From Gigaspora rosea (lineage: Eukaryota; Glomeromycota; Glomeromycetes; Diversisporales; Gigasporaceae), in the NCBI GenBank assembly GCA_003550325.1, contig QKWP01000410.1, forward strand, positions 17,005 to 81,004: DNA of 64,000 nt, written 5' to 3'. A program made the translations under genes and the position numbers. Below, piece by piece: positions 21,319 to 33,278 of this stretch; the stretch's first letter is position 1; each line of letters begins with the position of its first letter. The notes below the pieces were generated by a model. That model made no database searches and was not told the DNA's origin. It saw only the letters and a list, made by a program, of their open reading frames with translations.

Positions 21319-21778
21319 TAGTAAATGTTGGAATCTGGCTGTTCCTCCTTCTAAAAGTTTTTTCTGTCAAGTAAACTTTTAATGTGCATCTAATAAAAGT
21401 TGTAGAGCTAATTTTTCTGATTCCAATAGTAGTAAAATCATTAAAATTGACACAATATAGCATGAGATATAAGCATTTTAATCTTCGCAACTATACGTTT
21501 TTTCTTTGTTTATTTAAAGGAAAAAACATATAGTCGTGAAGATTAAAATGCTAATTTCTCATGATATACTAGGTCAATTTTAATGGGTTTACTACCATTA
21601 GAATCAGAAAAATTAGCTCTATAATGTTTATTAGATAAACATCAAAGGTTTAATTGACAGAAAAAAACTTTTCGAAGGAAGAACAGCAAGATTCCTATAT
21701 TTAGTAAATTAATATAGTAATTTGCCCCAAAATTTATTATGTAGATCCTACTAATTATAGGCGAATCACGAATTAATT
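21235..21778. mobile_element. Foldback element, about 545 bp
   Basis: The left end ATTAATTCGTGATTCGCCTA and the right end (its complement, TAGGCGAATCACGAATTAAT) enclose two diverged arms. These stay complementary through TTAATCTTC..AACTATA(G/C)GTTTTTTC-type sequence to a loop around 21500-21520. The minus-strand ORF at 21236-21490 lies entirely in one arm and is not a gene. No clear target duplication. Confidence 0.65.
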
Positions 21779-22165
21779 ATTATGATATGGATAATTGTCG
21801 AAAACCGATAGCATGGATAATGAAATATGCACATGTATTTTCCTCAATATGATTAATTTTACGATCGGGTTGGTGCTCAAGTATTACGATTAATTATAAT
21901 ATTGATTGCAATTGATGCTTGAGCAAACATTATTATCCAAATCGAAATAAAAAAAAATGAAGCCAGATGGATCAACAAAGGATAAAGCAATTTACAACAC
22001 TTTACGGCACTAAAAAATTTCTGTTTCTTTTTCAGAACTACCAGCCAACAGAAAACAAAAACGTGCTGTGCTTTTTTTATTTGCGACGAAGTTTTTTGTA
22101 TAAGAAATAAGGTAATAATTCGTCACCTTGGAATTGCTATTTTTATTAAGTGTAGTTAAAAAAAA

Positions 22166-22899
22166 GGGAATTTATACATCGGGACCCAAATTTGAAAATA
22201 ATTATGAATGAGGGCCCAACTTAAAATATTTATTTATTTGAAAATATTACAAATATGGGCCCTAATGTAATCATGGGATCATCTCGCTCATAACGATAAT
22301 ATTTACAATCGAAGATGTAGATGATTTTTAAGTAATTGACGAAAAATTAGAAAATCGAGACGGAAGAAATTTACTAATAGATGTGTCTTGTATTTTTATA
22401 CTCATATACTGAATTTATATGACTGTTATTACTAATTTACATTTGTTAATATGTAGTAACGACGACATTTCTTATCTGTTATGCGCCGGAAGTCAAATTT
22501 GAGTTACGTACATACAAGTAAGTTAAATCTTGCTTGATGTATTTAGTAAAATAGTACTGTACGGCAGTACAGATTCGGATGTAGACTTGCAGAATTCAAT
22601 TTTTATATGAGTTGGGTTTTAGGAAAAGTAACTTGACGAATTTTTTCTTTTATAAACCGTACGTACTATCATGATATTTACATGTCCGTCCTAAATTGTG
22701 CTGCCGTACCGTACTACTTTTCTATATACTCGCCAGAAATCCACGATGGGCACTGATTCGTATGATTCGTACGACGCAAAATTACTTGGATACGTACTTG
22801 TAATTTTTTCAAAAATTAGGCCTTTATAAACAAATATTTTTAAGTTGGGCCTTCATTCATAATTATTTTCAAATTTGGGTCCCAATGTGTAAATTCACC
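22166..22899. mobile_element. Inverted-repeat element with about 80-bp TIRs, 734 bp
   Basis: The left arm (22166-22240) contains CGGGACCCAAATTTGAAAA, ATTATGAATGAGGGCCCAAC and TTAAAATATTT. The right arm (about 22810-22899) contains the complements with few changes. It is flanked by TTAAAAAAA on both sides (22156-22165 and 22900-22908), a candidate 9-bp duplication weakened by its A-run. The unique centre (22250-22800) shows no gene. Confidence 0.65.
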
Positions 22900-24121
22900 T
22901 TAAAAAAATTTCATCGGTCAAAATTAAAAAATTCAGTGTGTTTAATGGCATCATTCGAGTGAAACTAATTCAATATTGTGCATGCCTGCTAAGTCATATA
23001 AATTCATTTTTCTCATCAAACGATATATAGTTAATTATCTGCGGAAAAATTTAGGTTTAAAGGGGAAAAAATAAATTCCGTGGTTAGCGGATTTCCATAT
23101 TGGGAAAAAATAATTCTTTGATTATATATTTTTATTTGCTAGGGGCTTTGGGAGGTCGACAACCATTAAAGGTTAGAGGGGTTTCGTGGAGTTTAGGCGC
23201 ACTGACAAAAACTTTGAGAGCCGCATCTCGTCCACTGCCAATTCCGCGAAGATAATTTGGACTAAAGAAATGCTAAATTTCGCTAGTTCAGCTAAGGCAG
23301 CTCAGCAGTTCTTTGGGCGATAAAGTCCGCGGATTTTTTGGTACCTCCACAGAATTTCATGCTTTTTTGTTCTCTGGTTCGGGCTTGAGGCTTGGATTTT
23401 TTTTTGGTTTGCACACACACATGTATATAATAATATTGAATCAGCACGCTGAATTTTCAATTTTGAACAGCGTTTATTTGTTATCGACATCAAAAATCCA
23501 TGGATGGTCCATAGTTAATCTGATTGGCCAAAATTATAGATGTCATCATCGATTTCCTTATCAATTACGAACCCAAACTTAACGCTGTTTACAGTTTGTG
23601 CCATTTGGATCCATATGGTCATGGGCTGGGCTTGGATCTATCCAATTAAATATGGGCTGGATCTGGACTTCGAATATCTGGAACCCTCATCCATCTTGAA
23701 TGAATAGGTCAAAACCAAGCATTGAAAAAACAAACTTGGCTCTTGCAGGATTGTAAGGAACTCTTCTAAGTATATAGTTTCGTTAAAGCATGCTTACTAC
23801 ACTATCCGATCACTGAAACAGAGTTGGGTAAATGTAAAAAATATCGTTGTAAAATGGGTATATAATAATTTAATAATTTATTTTCTTATTAATAAATAAT
23901 AAAATTCAAATCATTGATTTTTTTTCTATCACAATAATTTTGTTGTCTTGCCCAATTTCTGGTGATATATAAATGTTATTCGGTTTATATATAATAATTT
24001 ATCAACTTTGTATTCTGTTATAATTAGATTATTATAGTAAATAAAATTTTAATTATTTATTTTTTTTATTTTTTTTTTTAATTCGAGTTAATTTTATTTT
24101 AAATTATTTTTTGATTTTATA
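22900..24121. other. Intergenic, no gene seen
   Basis: Moderately AT-rich with small frames on both strands near 23310-23580 that overlap each other and lack coding character. T-rich and AT-only tracts at 23860-24120. Nothing supported. Confidence 0.4.
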
Positions 24122-24231
24122 TTTGCCGTATAACCACGAAATAACGCATAGGGAATATTTCGAATTTCAGTCTGAATTAAGCTTAATTTAGGCTAAAATT
24201 CGAAACCACGTTATTTGCGGTTATACGGTAT
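24122..24231. repeat. Short palindromic MITE
   Basis: Left end TGCCGTATAACCACGAAATAA and right end read inward as TACCGTATAACCGCAAATAA enclose about 70 bases that are partly self-complementary (AGCTTAATT core). The target duplication is ambiguous because the flanks are T-rich. Confidence 0.5.
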
Positions 24232-24413
24232 TTTTATTTATTTTTTTTTATATGATCATTTTACCGGGGGACATCAAAAGGGAAGAGGGAGGGGTGATGT
24301 TTACCAAAAAATTAACTTCGAACGGCCTAATTAGTGTAGCTAAAATATATAACTAGAATATATGCATAAAATAATTCTACATATTTAATACATCACCAGC
24401 CAACCTCAGTCCC

Positions 24414-25610
24414 CCAGCTACTCGGGGATTGTCAATACGTCACGTTATTGTCTTAGTGACCGGAACGTACTCTAGTCCTTGAACACATGAAATTGCTCAA
24501 TCACAAATAACAAAAAGTATTGTACACTTAACGTCAAAGTTTTCTAAACATTGTTTAGCGCACACGTCATGAACGGACAATAATTCTAGTGCTATTTTGT
24601 ATTCCGAGCGCTCGACTGTTTTGTCGTACGAGAAATCAGCCTGCTTTCTTCTATAATTTAAAAAGTTGATTAATGACCATTTTGTTTCCTTGTTCTCCTT
24701 GTTCTTGTTTGTTTCGTCTACCATTTCCTAGAAATATATTTTGTAAAGTTAAATAAAAACTCAAATAAATTCTAATAATTTAAATCCGTGGTATTAACTT
24801 TTGCCACGCGTTTTGGTGGAATTGGGTTTTCTTTCGCACATTCTAAAAGTCGCTTTGTAAACGAGAAGTGATAGTCTCTACGTACGCTCCCATTTGTTTA
24901 TTAACATTGGAGATCACAGTCAAAGTCATATTGATTCTATTCATAATAAGGAATCAAAATTTATCAGTTTGAATATAAATATGATGCTAACACATTTATC
25001 TAGTTTACAAACCTCTTCGTCTTTGATTTTACTATTAATTATTTCTTCATTAACTGACATCCAAAATTTATATACAGCGTCGGAGGACTTTTTATTCTAA
25101 TTATCAAAAAAAAAAAAAAAAAAACAATCGTTTGGCAATAACATATATAAGAGCGCCCAAAGGAACCTCAGTCCACTATCGCCAGCCAACCTCAGTCCGC
25201 CAGCTACTTGGGGGTTGTCAATACGTCACGTTATTGTCTTGAAGACNGCCAGCTACTTGGGGGTTGTCAATACGTCACGTTATTGTCTTGAAGACCGGAA
25301 CGCATTCTAGCTCTTAGTTCAAGGACGCCGAGGTAACCTTCACCAGCTACTCGGGGGTTGTCAATACGTCACGTTATTGTCTTAGTGATCGGAACGTACT
25401 CTAGTCCTTGAACACATGAAATTGCCCAATCTCAAATAACAAAAAGTATTGTATACTTAACGTCAAAGTTTTCTAAACATTGTGTTATGAACGGACAATA
25501 ATTCTAGTGCTATTTTGTATTCCGAGTGCTCGAATGTTTTGTCATACGAGAAATCATTCTGCTTTCTTCTATAATTTAAAAATTTGATTAATGACCATTT
25601 TGTGAAAAAT
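24414..25610. repeat. Segmental duplication including an N-marked join (25247)
   Basis: A block starting CCAGCTACTCGGGGATTGTC at 24414 and running about 240 bases through the end of the unrecognised gene recurs at about 25345-25605 in the same orientation with scattered changes. The first 48 bases also occur at 25199-25246 and again, identically, at 25248-25295 on the other side of the single N. The copy at 25345 diverges from the first after ACCATTTTGT. The exact repeat around the N suggests two contig ends that overlap but were not merged. Confidence 0.65.
24497..24893 (-). CDS. Unrecognised protein, 5'-truncated two-exon gene
   Basis: Exon A (about 24893-24799) and exon B (24727-24497) join in phase across a GT-AG intron with branch-like sequence, reading …KENPIPPKRVAK|EMVDETNKNKENK…. 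Exon B gives a Lys-rich stretch, then FLNYRRKQADFSYDKTVERS and ALELLSVHDVCAKQCLENFD. Exon A is preceded by an in-frame stop without an ATG, so the 5' end is missing or in another exon. Part of exon B is duplicated at about 25400-25600. Family unknown. Confidence 0.4.
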
Positions 25611-27021
25611 TAGCCATTGTTTCTATTGCAGTATTGGTGTTTAAGATGGTTAGGTAATTGTTTACAAATCAACGCGAATAAATTTTCCGGATCAGGTGTA
25701 ACGTAACCAATAAAATTGTAAAACAAAAATCACGAGGATCTGCATGACCAATCATAAAAAATTTAATGCACAAGTAATATTAACGAAACTTTACACAAGT
25801 TACCGTACTTCAGTCCGGTGTTTTTCCATATTTGGTATTACCTAATATAGTAATGATTTACATTGCATGACCGCGTATCGATATTCTAGAATTTAGTGAT
25901 CTTTCTTAAAATTGATTGGCTATATAATTTTTGAAAGCGAAAAAAATTTAAGTTCAAAAATACATTAAACAAAAATTTTTTTAGCATAGATTTCGTATGA
26001 GTTTCAGGTGGCGTAAAGTGATATAAATGTATTAAAAATTTAATTTTATATATAGAAATTATGATTGCAAATGGCATAAAGAACCGGGTTCTGTTTTTCA
26101 AGTATCGCATCTGTCAAATTGTTTAATTTATTGGCTCATTTACGTTATTTCAATCACCTGCCTGTTATTTCAAATTTCATTGTTATTTAAAATCAAAGGG
26201 TTTCTGTTTTAAAACCTACATTATATATGGGCGTTATTTCGAACTTCATTTCCATTTTTGTATAATGTATTGAATGTTAATTTTGAAAGGGAAACCTGTT
26301 CTACACGATGATTTTCATCTGACCTTCTCCTTTCATTTAATTGGAATAGCACGTTTAAAGTGATAGCATGCTCAACGTGCTAATATGTCCATATGGTAGC
26401 TTTATATAATTATTTTTTAAGTTCGGGATAGCACGTTCAACGTGGAGGCTTAAAATCATCTAGCATTATTACGACTAACGTGCTAGATAGCACGTATAAT
26501 GTGTAGCCTAATTAACTTAAATGTATATAAACGAAAGAATTTGACTTCAATAAAGGCAGAGTTTTCCTCTTCGTTTTACCCATAAAGTAAGCTGGTGTAA
26601 AGCCAAAAAAAACCAATTTTCGTATTTTTTTCCTTCTACATTTATTTTCCTCGTAACTATTAGAGTTAGATCGGTCTTGTTATTATAACTCTCCCAAATG
26701 ATAGTTACGCTATGCTAATTTAGGAGTCATAATATTTGAGATAACTCCCATGTCTGTTATTTAGCAAATTAACAGTATATATGAGTGACGCCAAGAGGAA
26801 GCCGGACCTTGGGCTTTCAAGTTTATTTACCAGACCTAGCCTTGATTAAAAACATATATGATTTGAAAATAAATTTAATTACATACTATATGTGGTATAG
26901 TCAGGGCCAAGGCCAGTAAATAATAAACTCGAAGTCTGGTTTTTTCTTTGCGTTTACTTCGCTTATATATCTTCGTAGATATTTGTGTTAAAGTCTAAAA
27001 GTTGCTGTTTAAAATACAATT
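25610..27021. other. Intergenic with repeated GCACGTTxAACGTG words and an inverted repeat
   Basis: Near 26345-26515 the words AGCACGTTTAAAGTG, GCTCAACGTGCTA, AGCACGTTCAACGTG and AACGTGCTAGATAGCACGT recur in both orientations. At about 26785-26955, GACGCCAAGAGGAAGCC and TTCAAGTTTATTTACCAGACC are mirrored as complements further on, forming a degenerate foldback. GATCAGGTGTAACGTAA at 25685 also occurs in the foldback near 14490. The ORF at 25886-26110 is not convincing. Confidence 0.45.
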
Positions 27022-30000
27022 ATGGATGGTTAGTATTTTTAATTTAGTTTATTATTATTTAACTGTTACTTATATTTTTTTTATTTTAAAAAAGTTGAAA
27101 ATTCTGAGGATTTACTTTTGTCTACGGATAGTTAGTATTTTGCAAGTTAGTTTTATAATTTAACCATTATTTATATTTTTTTTTATTTTAAAAAAAAAGT
27201 TGAAGATTCTGAGGATTTACCTCCGACTTGTTTATTTTCTACACTTGTTCAAACTTATAAAGATACTAAACAATTAATTGAATGTGAAACTAAAGAACGT
27301 CAAAAAATTCGAAATGCAAATACAAATACTATTAGGGCCCGAATTAAATTATTTGAACCATATTTTCCTGAATTAAATGCTTTTCAAAATAAGTTAGAGA
27401 AACATAGAATTTGTGAAAAGCACTATAATCAAATTTTTGTAAAAAATACTTATTTAAACCATTTAAAAAATGGATCGTCATCTTATCCAAGAAAGCGAAG
27501 TCGCAATTTTAATACCTTAAATTTGAATGATATACAAATAGAACCTTCAACAACTATCGATATTGGAATTCAGGTAGAAGTAGATAATACGAATAGTGAT
27601 CTTTTAATGCAAATCGGAATTTTAAAAAATTCTCTTAATGTTCTTGCAACCGAAAATTCTAAACAATCACAAATTATTGAAATTAAAAATAATAAAATTT
27701 ATGAATTAGAATATGAATGCGAATATCTTAAAAAACAAATTGCCGATTTTAATCTTAGATTAGAAAGTTTAAATTTATATAAAAATAATGTAGAAATATT
27801 AACAAATGAAAAAAATAAATTAGAAAATGAAAATACATACTTAAAAGAACAATGGAATGAACGGTATAGTACTCAACAAAAGCGAATAACAGAAGTTGCT
27901 ACAATAGCTTTATTAGAACGAAGGCTTCTGTATGATGATATTATTTATTTAATTAATAATTGTGATCGGTTTTCTTTAGAAAATTTATTAGTATATAATC
28001 CTTTAAATTGGCTTAAGTATCGTAATCCTGTAATAGTAAAATTTATCGAAGTACTTACTGATAATAATGATGAGCAATTATATCAAAAGAAAATTTTTAA
28101 ACGTATAGTAGCTGTAGATGCTATTTATAAATCACGACATAGCAAATATGTCTCTGAAATAAATCTTGCTGCATCAGCGATTAAATATACTATTGCTCGA
28201 TCAAAAACTATAATAGATATTGATAACCATATTACTAGTGGAGGAGGCTATACAAAATTTATTAATTGGATCGAAAGTTTAGCAATCGAGCCTAAGCCCT
28301 TACCAGATGGATTTTTAATTTTGGCCTTCGATAATGAACAAAAAGGCCAAAAAAACTATTTAGATCGAGGTTATAACACGGTTGTATTTCTAACAGTAAC
28401 TGCTTTGTAGGCTTTAATTTTGATTTGAATGATGATTGCCAATTAAAAATTGATCCGTGGAAAAACAACTCACTTCTTGAAGATGATATCAAACAATTAT
28501 TTTATTTAAACGATAATATGGAAAAAGTACTTGAAATAGAGCTTCTCGAATTTATTAATGAAATAATAAGTAACCTATATTCTGAAAAAAATCAAAAAGT
28601 AAATGAAATAGATAAACTAGTTGAAAAACAAAACAGCTTATCTAATAAAAATAAACAATGTTTAAATTGTTTCGAATCAGAAATTGATAATAAAAAGCGA
28701 AATTGTCCTAAATGTAATACTAAGTTACCAACGCTTGCTTCAATAAGTCAAGCTTCGTCTTTTCAACAAACCACATTACCTGAAAATATAGATAAAACGG
28801 TAGTGTTTAAACTATATGAACCTAAACAATCTAGTATTAAAGTGCAAAGACCTAAAATTAGTATAACACAAAGAACTATAACAGACGAAGGAATAAAAAT
28901 TCCAGATTTATACGTTCCTGACCCAATTCCTATCAATCCTAATTCTTTAATAAATGTTCAAAAAATTTTAGAGCATATCGAAATAATTGCCGGAATTAAA
29001 TCTGGAAAACGCAGATGGTTACCTGTCGTATGTGATGGCGTACCGTATAATCAAGCACTAAAACTAAAAAAAAAAATTTCTTGGTTAATTCTACTTCCGG
29101 GCCCTTTGCACGAGGAAATGAATATGCTTAAAGCATTTGTTGGACTAAATTGGTATAAATTAATATTAAAATATTTTAATTTACTAACTTACTTACTTTA
29201 AATTTTTTAATTTTTAAGGGATATAGATATAAAGATATTTGCTCGATGTCAAGGGTACCGAACAGATAATCAACTAGAATATTTTTGAAAATGTATTGAC
29301 CACCATAAGGCATGGGACTCAATATGTAATATATATCGATATTCGATGGCATCAGAATTAATATGGCCATATGTTCTAAACCATAACAACCCAACGCCTA
29401 ATGGATACTTAGAATGGGCTAAGGCACAAACTAGTGAAACATATAAATTAAAATTTGAACAGGTTAGATATTGGTTTAATTTTAACTTACAACATAAATA
29501 AGAACAAAAAAAAAACACAATCACAGTAGACTTTTACTTATCTTCAGGCTATTGTTAACTTTCGCACTGGAGTTCGAACCAACCAATCTTTATTACGAAA
29601 TGCAGCCCGACGCCAATTTGCTCCAATTTGGTCAGCTAGGCGTCATCCGATTTACAAATTATTAGAAGTATCATATGAAGAAACTTTATTAAATTTAAAA
29701 CCTCAAATTCGTGAAAATATTGAAAATTTCTCAGTATTATCTCGATCAGGGCTTCAAAATCAGCACCAAGGACTTGATGCTATAATAGAAGAGATTAATA
29801 AAGCCTTAAAATCCCTAATTCCTCCAGTACCATCGCAACATCACTGGGAAATTGCTGCAAGAAACTATGTAAATTTTTTAAAGGTAATTTAATAAATAGA
29901 TATTACTGCATTAAATTAATTCTAACATTTAACTAAATTTAGCTACGTACCAACCTTTTTAATATTATTGGATATGAGGATAATGAGGATTCAGAACAAC

Positions 30001-30479
30001 GAACTCGGCCTAATTCTTATATGGAACAACAACGTTTTCGTACATATCTAAGGAAAAAACAGTTCTTGAATCCAATAAAAATGAATAGTGCATTTACTAA
30101 TTTAGACGGTGAAATTAATTTGAGTGAAGAAATAAAGTCATTTAGTGTACTCGCACAAGAAAAAAGACAAGTATTTATTAAACATACCTTAATGCAAAAT
30201 ACTAGTATTGATACTTGGCGAGCAATTCCAGTAACGGAGCAGGAGGCCGAAATAATGAAAAATGAAAGCACAATGAGAAAAGAAGAGCTTATTTCAGTTA
30301 TCAATTCAATACTTATATCACTTCCTGAAACACAACGCTCGAAGTATACTAATTTAAAAAATAAGACAAAAACTATACTATTAACAATCTTGCAAGAAAT
30401 ACGAGGCTTAAATAATGCTGAAGATGCTATTGATGAAGAAAATGAAGATAAAGAGCTTATAGATGAAGAAATGATATAA
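27022..30479 (+). pseudogene. Large zinc-ribbon transposase-like multicopy protein, one frameshift and one stop
   Basis: Reconstructed exons are 27022-27028 (ATGGATG), a 36-nt mini-exon 27095-27130, 27200-29152, 29219-29462, 29548-29883 and 29943-30479, all GT-AG and phase compatible. The N-terminal half is a long coiled coil (residues about 110-230) after a basic patch (YPRKRSRNF). The middle has a CxxC…CxxC zinc ribbon (CLNCFESEIDNKKRNCPKC) and the core LLPGPLHEEMNMLKAFVGLNW, then WSARRHPIYKLLEVSYEE and SGLQNQHQGLDAIIEEINKA. The C-terminus is acidic. Two lesions: a one-base deletion near 28407 (VTAL* instead of continuing …VGFNFDLNDD) and TGA at 29286-29288. The family looks like one of the large transposase-like families of Glomeromycotina; I cannot name its superfamily. 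Confidence 0.65.
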
Positions 30480-30739
30480 AGAAATTAATGAATCATTAAA
30501 TATATCTTATATTTGTTAATACCTTTTACAAATTACAAATTCGGTGCCAATTGGCTTTGAAATATATAATGGTCCTTTTTTTACTAAAGATTAATTATTA
30601 ATATCTAAACATCATTAACAACAAATGAAAATTTCATTATAAGAACCTTAAATATTTATTCACATACCTGAAGTTATTGTTAAAAGTCGGTTATGAATCA
30701 AATTGCATAGAATTTCAAAAGGTACACTGACTACTTATA

Positions 30740-31340
30740 AGTTCCCAAAATAATACGCCTAGACTATAAATGTCAGATCATTTATCATATTTAATCATTT
30801 GCTCATGTTCAGAACAGAGGCAGCTGCACTACTATGTTTACCTGAAACGATTCGTATTCCATATAGCCAAGTTGCTAAAAATTCACAAATATTTTGATTA
30901 TCATCTAATCTATTAAAAGAAATCCACTCGATTACATCGATATAAAATATAGCTTTAAGTTGAAATTCTTTAATGCAATTATCGATGTCCTTATCTCCAC
31001 TTGTCCACCCCCTGTGGCTCAATATACGCCAGTATATCTGCTATTTTATGCTCGAAGTAAAAAAGCCATTCAATTGTTTTTGATATGCCAAAGTCCGAGA
31101 TTAAAAGCCCTATCATCATTTATCAAAACATTCTTGATCGTTAAAATTTTGTAAGTAATTTAAAATTTAATTTAAAAATGGTTAGAAAGTAAAATTTAAA
31201 AAATAAACTTACAAGATTCTGATCAATAATATTTTATTGTGAAATAAATTAGGTTAATCCACTAGTAATTTCGTTCACAAGTTGAATAAGTTCTATCCAT
31301 GAATCTTATAAAGACCTTTTTCTAAATGAGTTCGTAGACT
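30740..31340 (-). pseudogene. Scrambled protein-kinase relic
   Basis: Kinase pieces lie on the minus strand in the wrong order. At about 31340-31205 is a subdomain V-VI segment (NSGSLRTHLEKGLYKI, ELIQLVNEITSGLT). At 31150-31015 a subdomain VII-VIII segment (DDRALISDFGISKT … ADILAYIEPQ) carries an intact DFG. At 31015-30830 follows the N-terminal leader of the same family (WTSGDKDIDNCIKEFQLKA … EWISFNRLDD … FLATWLYGIRIV). At about 30778-30735 lies subdomain IX (SDIYSLGVLFWELISSQ). Stops and frameshifts separate the pieces. The leader placed after the activation segment implies a rearrangement or two fused copies. Confidence 0.6.
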
Positions 31341-31967
31341 GCCACTATTGTCAAATTGTAATAACGTACCAGCACGAAATTAGATGTGCTTTTTGTTCAT
31401 TCTTCTACCACCAATAATTTAATTTTCTTTATTCTCTTTATGATACCAGATCCGACCTAAGCTAAATCACGTTCTAATGATTAATAAATATCTTACACTT
31501 AAAATTAATCAATAAAATAAATGTTTAGAGGCAAATTTAAGCCTTACCCGACATAAAAATTTTAACCAGCTACCTATTTTTTTGAACAAGTACAACTTAA
31601 GCAGGTGGGTGGATTCTGTTGTAACCATAGTGGATTCTAAATCTGTAAGTCTTTAAATACTAACTTTAATATATGTTCGTAATCTTCAAATAAGAAAAAA
31701 AATCGTATCGATCAATATCAATTTAAAAAAAATGAAGGTAAGATTTGCAAAAATAGCCAATCAGATTTATTTTTGCAAATAATCGATGATCTTCTAAATT
31801 CTAGAACAATTCTTTTATGCTAAGCCAAATTTGGAAATACACCGGACTGTACTTGATTTATATAGATTAAAAATATTAAAAAATATGTAGAATATTATAA
31901 AATTTTTTAAAAAAATTTTTTTACACTAAATATCTTAATCGTCCTATATATCTTTAAGAAATATTAT

Positions 31968-32100
31968 ATGGGTGTTACGTATTAAACCAGCCCTTTTTTG
32001 CAATTTTTCGAATCATTAGATTTATATAATTTTGACATGATCGATATTTTTCAATTATAAATGAAAGTTTTTTCTCTAATAAACTTGAATTTTGTATCAA
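31968..32100. repeat. Half copy of the GGAGTGCTCCG MITE
   Basis: TGGGTGTTACGTATTAAACC, TTTTGCAATTTTTCGAA, TTTGACATGATCGATATTTT and TCAATTATAAATGAAAG follow the same order and spacing as the left half of the MITE at 61676-62015, with about one change in five. The other half is not present nearby. Confidence 0.45.
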
Positions 32101-33010
32101 TTTCAGTTTTATTCGAGTTAGTCATTTTACCTCTTCCTTTTTTATATTGTAGGGTTAACTTATTTTTTATACAAAAACTAGTTTCAACTTTTGATGTTGT
32201 TTTCTTTATTTGTTTGCTATTTTCAATAGTATTATTTCGAATTATACCTCACAAAATTACTTTTTGTGCCCAAAATTCTCCATATGTGTTGCAGATTTTT
32301 TTTAGTTTCTCTACAGAATTGGTAGACTTTAAAGCATCTTTTATAGCCCTATTAAACCCTGATGATGAATAAACTCCTTACTAGTCATTTTTACTTTTGC
32401 ACGTCCTTGCAATATAATGTCATCTATCATAGAAGTCTCTTCAAGATTTATTCTTTCTGTTGATTTTTATGTGATCTATTAAGATAGGTGACCAAGGTAA
32501 ATTGGCAAAAAATTTTGCATTAGCGATTATCTATGGCTTCATAGGTTGTTCCACGCAAGATAATTTTATATTTGTTATAATTTTTGAATATGGTTCAAGT
32601 AACTTGACAATATTGAGATACTTGTTGAATTCAAAAGCTTTGTTACAAGATTTAATAAGTTCATCTTCAAATATTTTAATTCCATATTCTAACTGAAATT
32701 TTTCTATAATTTCTGGTTCATCGAGATGTCTAGAATCTTTTTTAATTTTTAAAATATTTCCATCATGAAGTATATCACTTAATCTACTCTTGATCTTGGC
32801 TTATAATACCTCCTATTTTATTAAGAAAGAACATGTTTTCATAAAGACGTATGTGCCCATTTGGTTCCGCTTATAAATATCTAACAAAAGAATTTGAACT
32901 TTTGAATCAATTGTTCTATATTTAGCATCTCATTATAACAATCAGGACTTTCTTCAACTTTTATTGTTACATCCTTAAGTGGACTTTCGCCTTTAGCTTG
33001 TTGAATTAAA
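32061..33010 (-). pseudogene. Degenerate member of an unnamed multicopy family
   Basis: Read on the minus strand the stretch gives coherent peptides in changing frames: ESPLKDVTIKVEESPDCYNE (about 33000-32900), DILHDGNILKIKKDSRHLDE and YGIKIFEDELIKSCNKAFEF with VKLLEPYSKIITNIKLSCVE (about 32790-32560), and NRAIKDALKSTNSVEKLKKI with CNTYGEFWAQKVIL (about 32365-32270). Stops and frameshifts are frequent. The plus-strand ORFs here are shadows of the same sequence. I have the impression of a recurring Glomeromycotina family but cannot name a domain. Confidence 0.45.
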
Positions 33011-33278
33011 GAAAAAAAAAGGGCTTCATAATGTTTATTATACGAGTTCAAATATTAATTAAGTCGATTATTCAGATTGTATACTGTATGATGAAGTAGT
33101 GCAATTCTTTTACCAAATCTTTAAAAATCATATTTGTTTATCTGTATAATATGTATTACAAAGGGGCACTACTGCGAGAACATGATCTGTGTAATTTGAA
33201 AAGGTATTTATAGCGATCAGGCTTTACCATAAATTAGATATACTTTCTTGTAGCTCAATTTCAAAATAAAATTTATCA

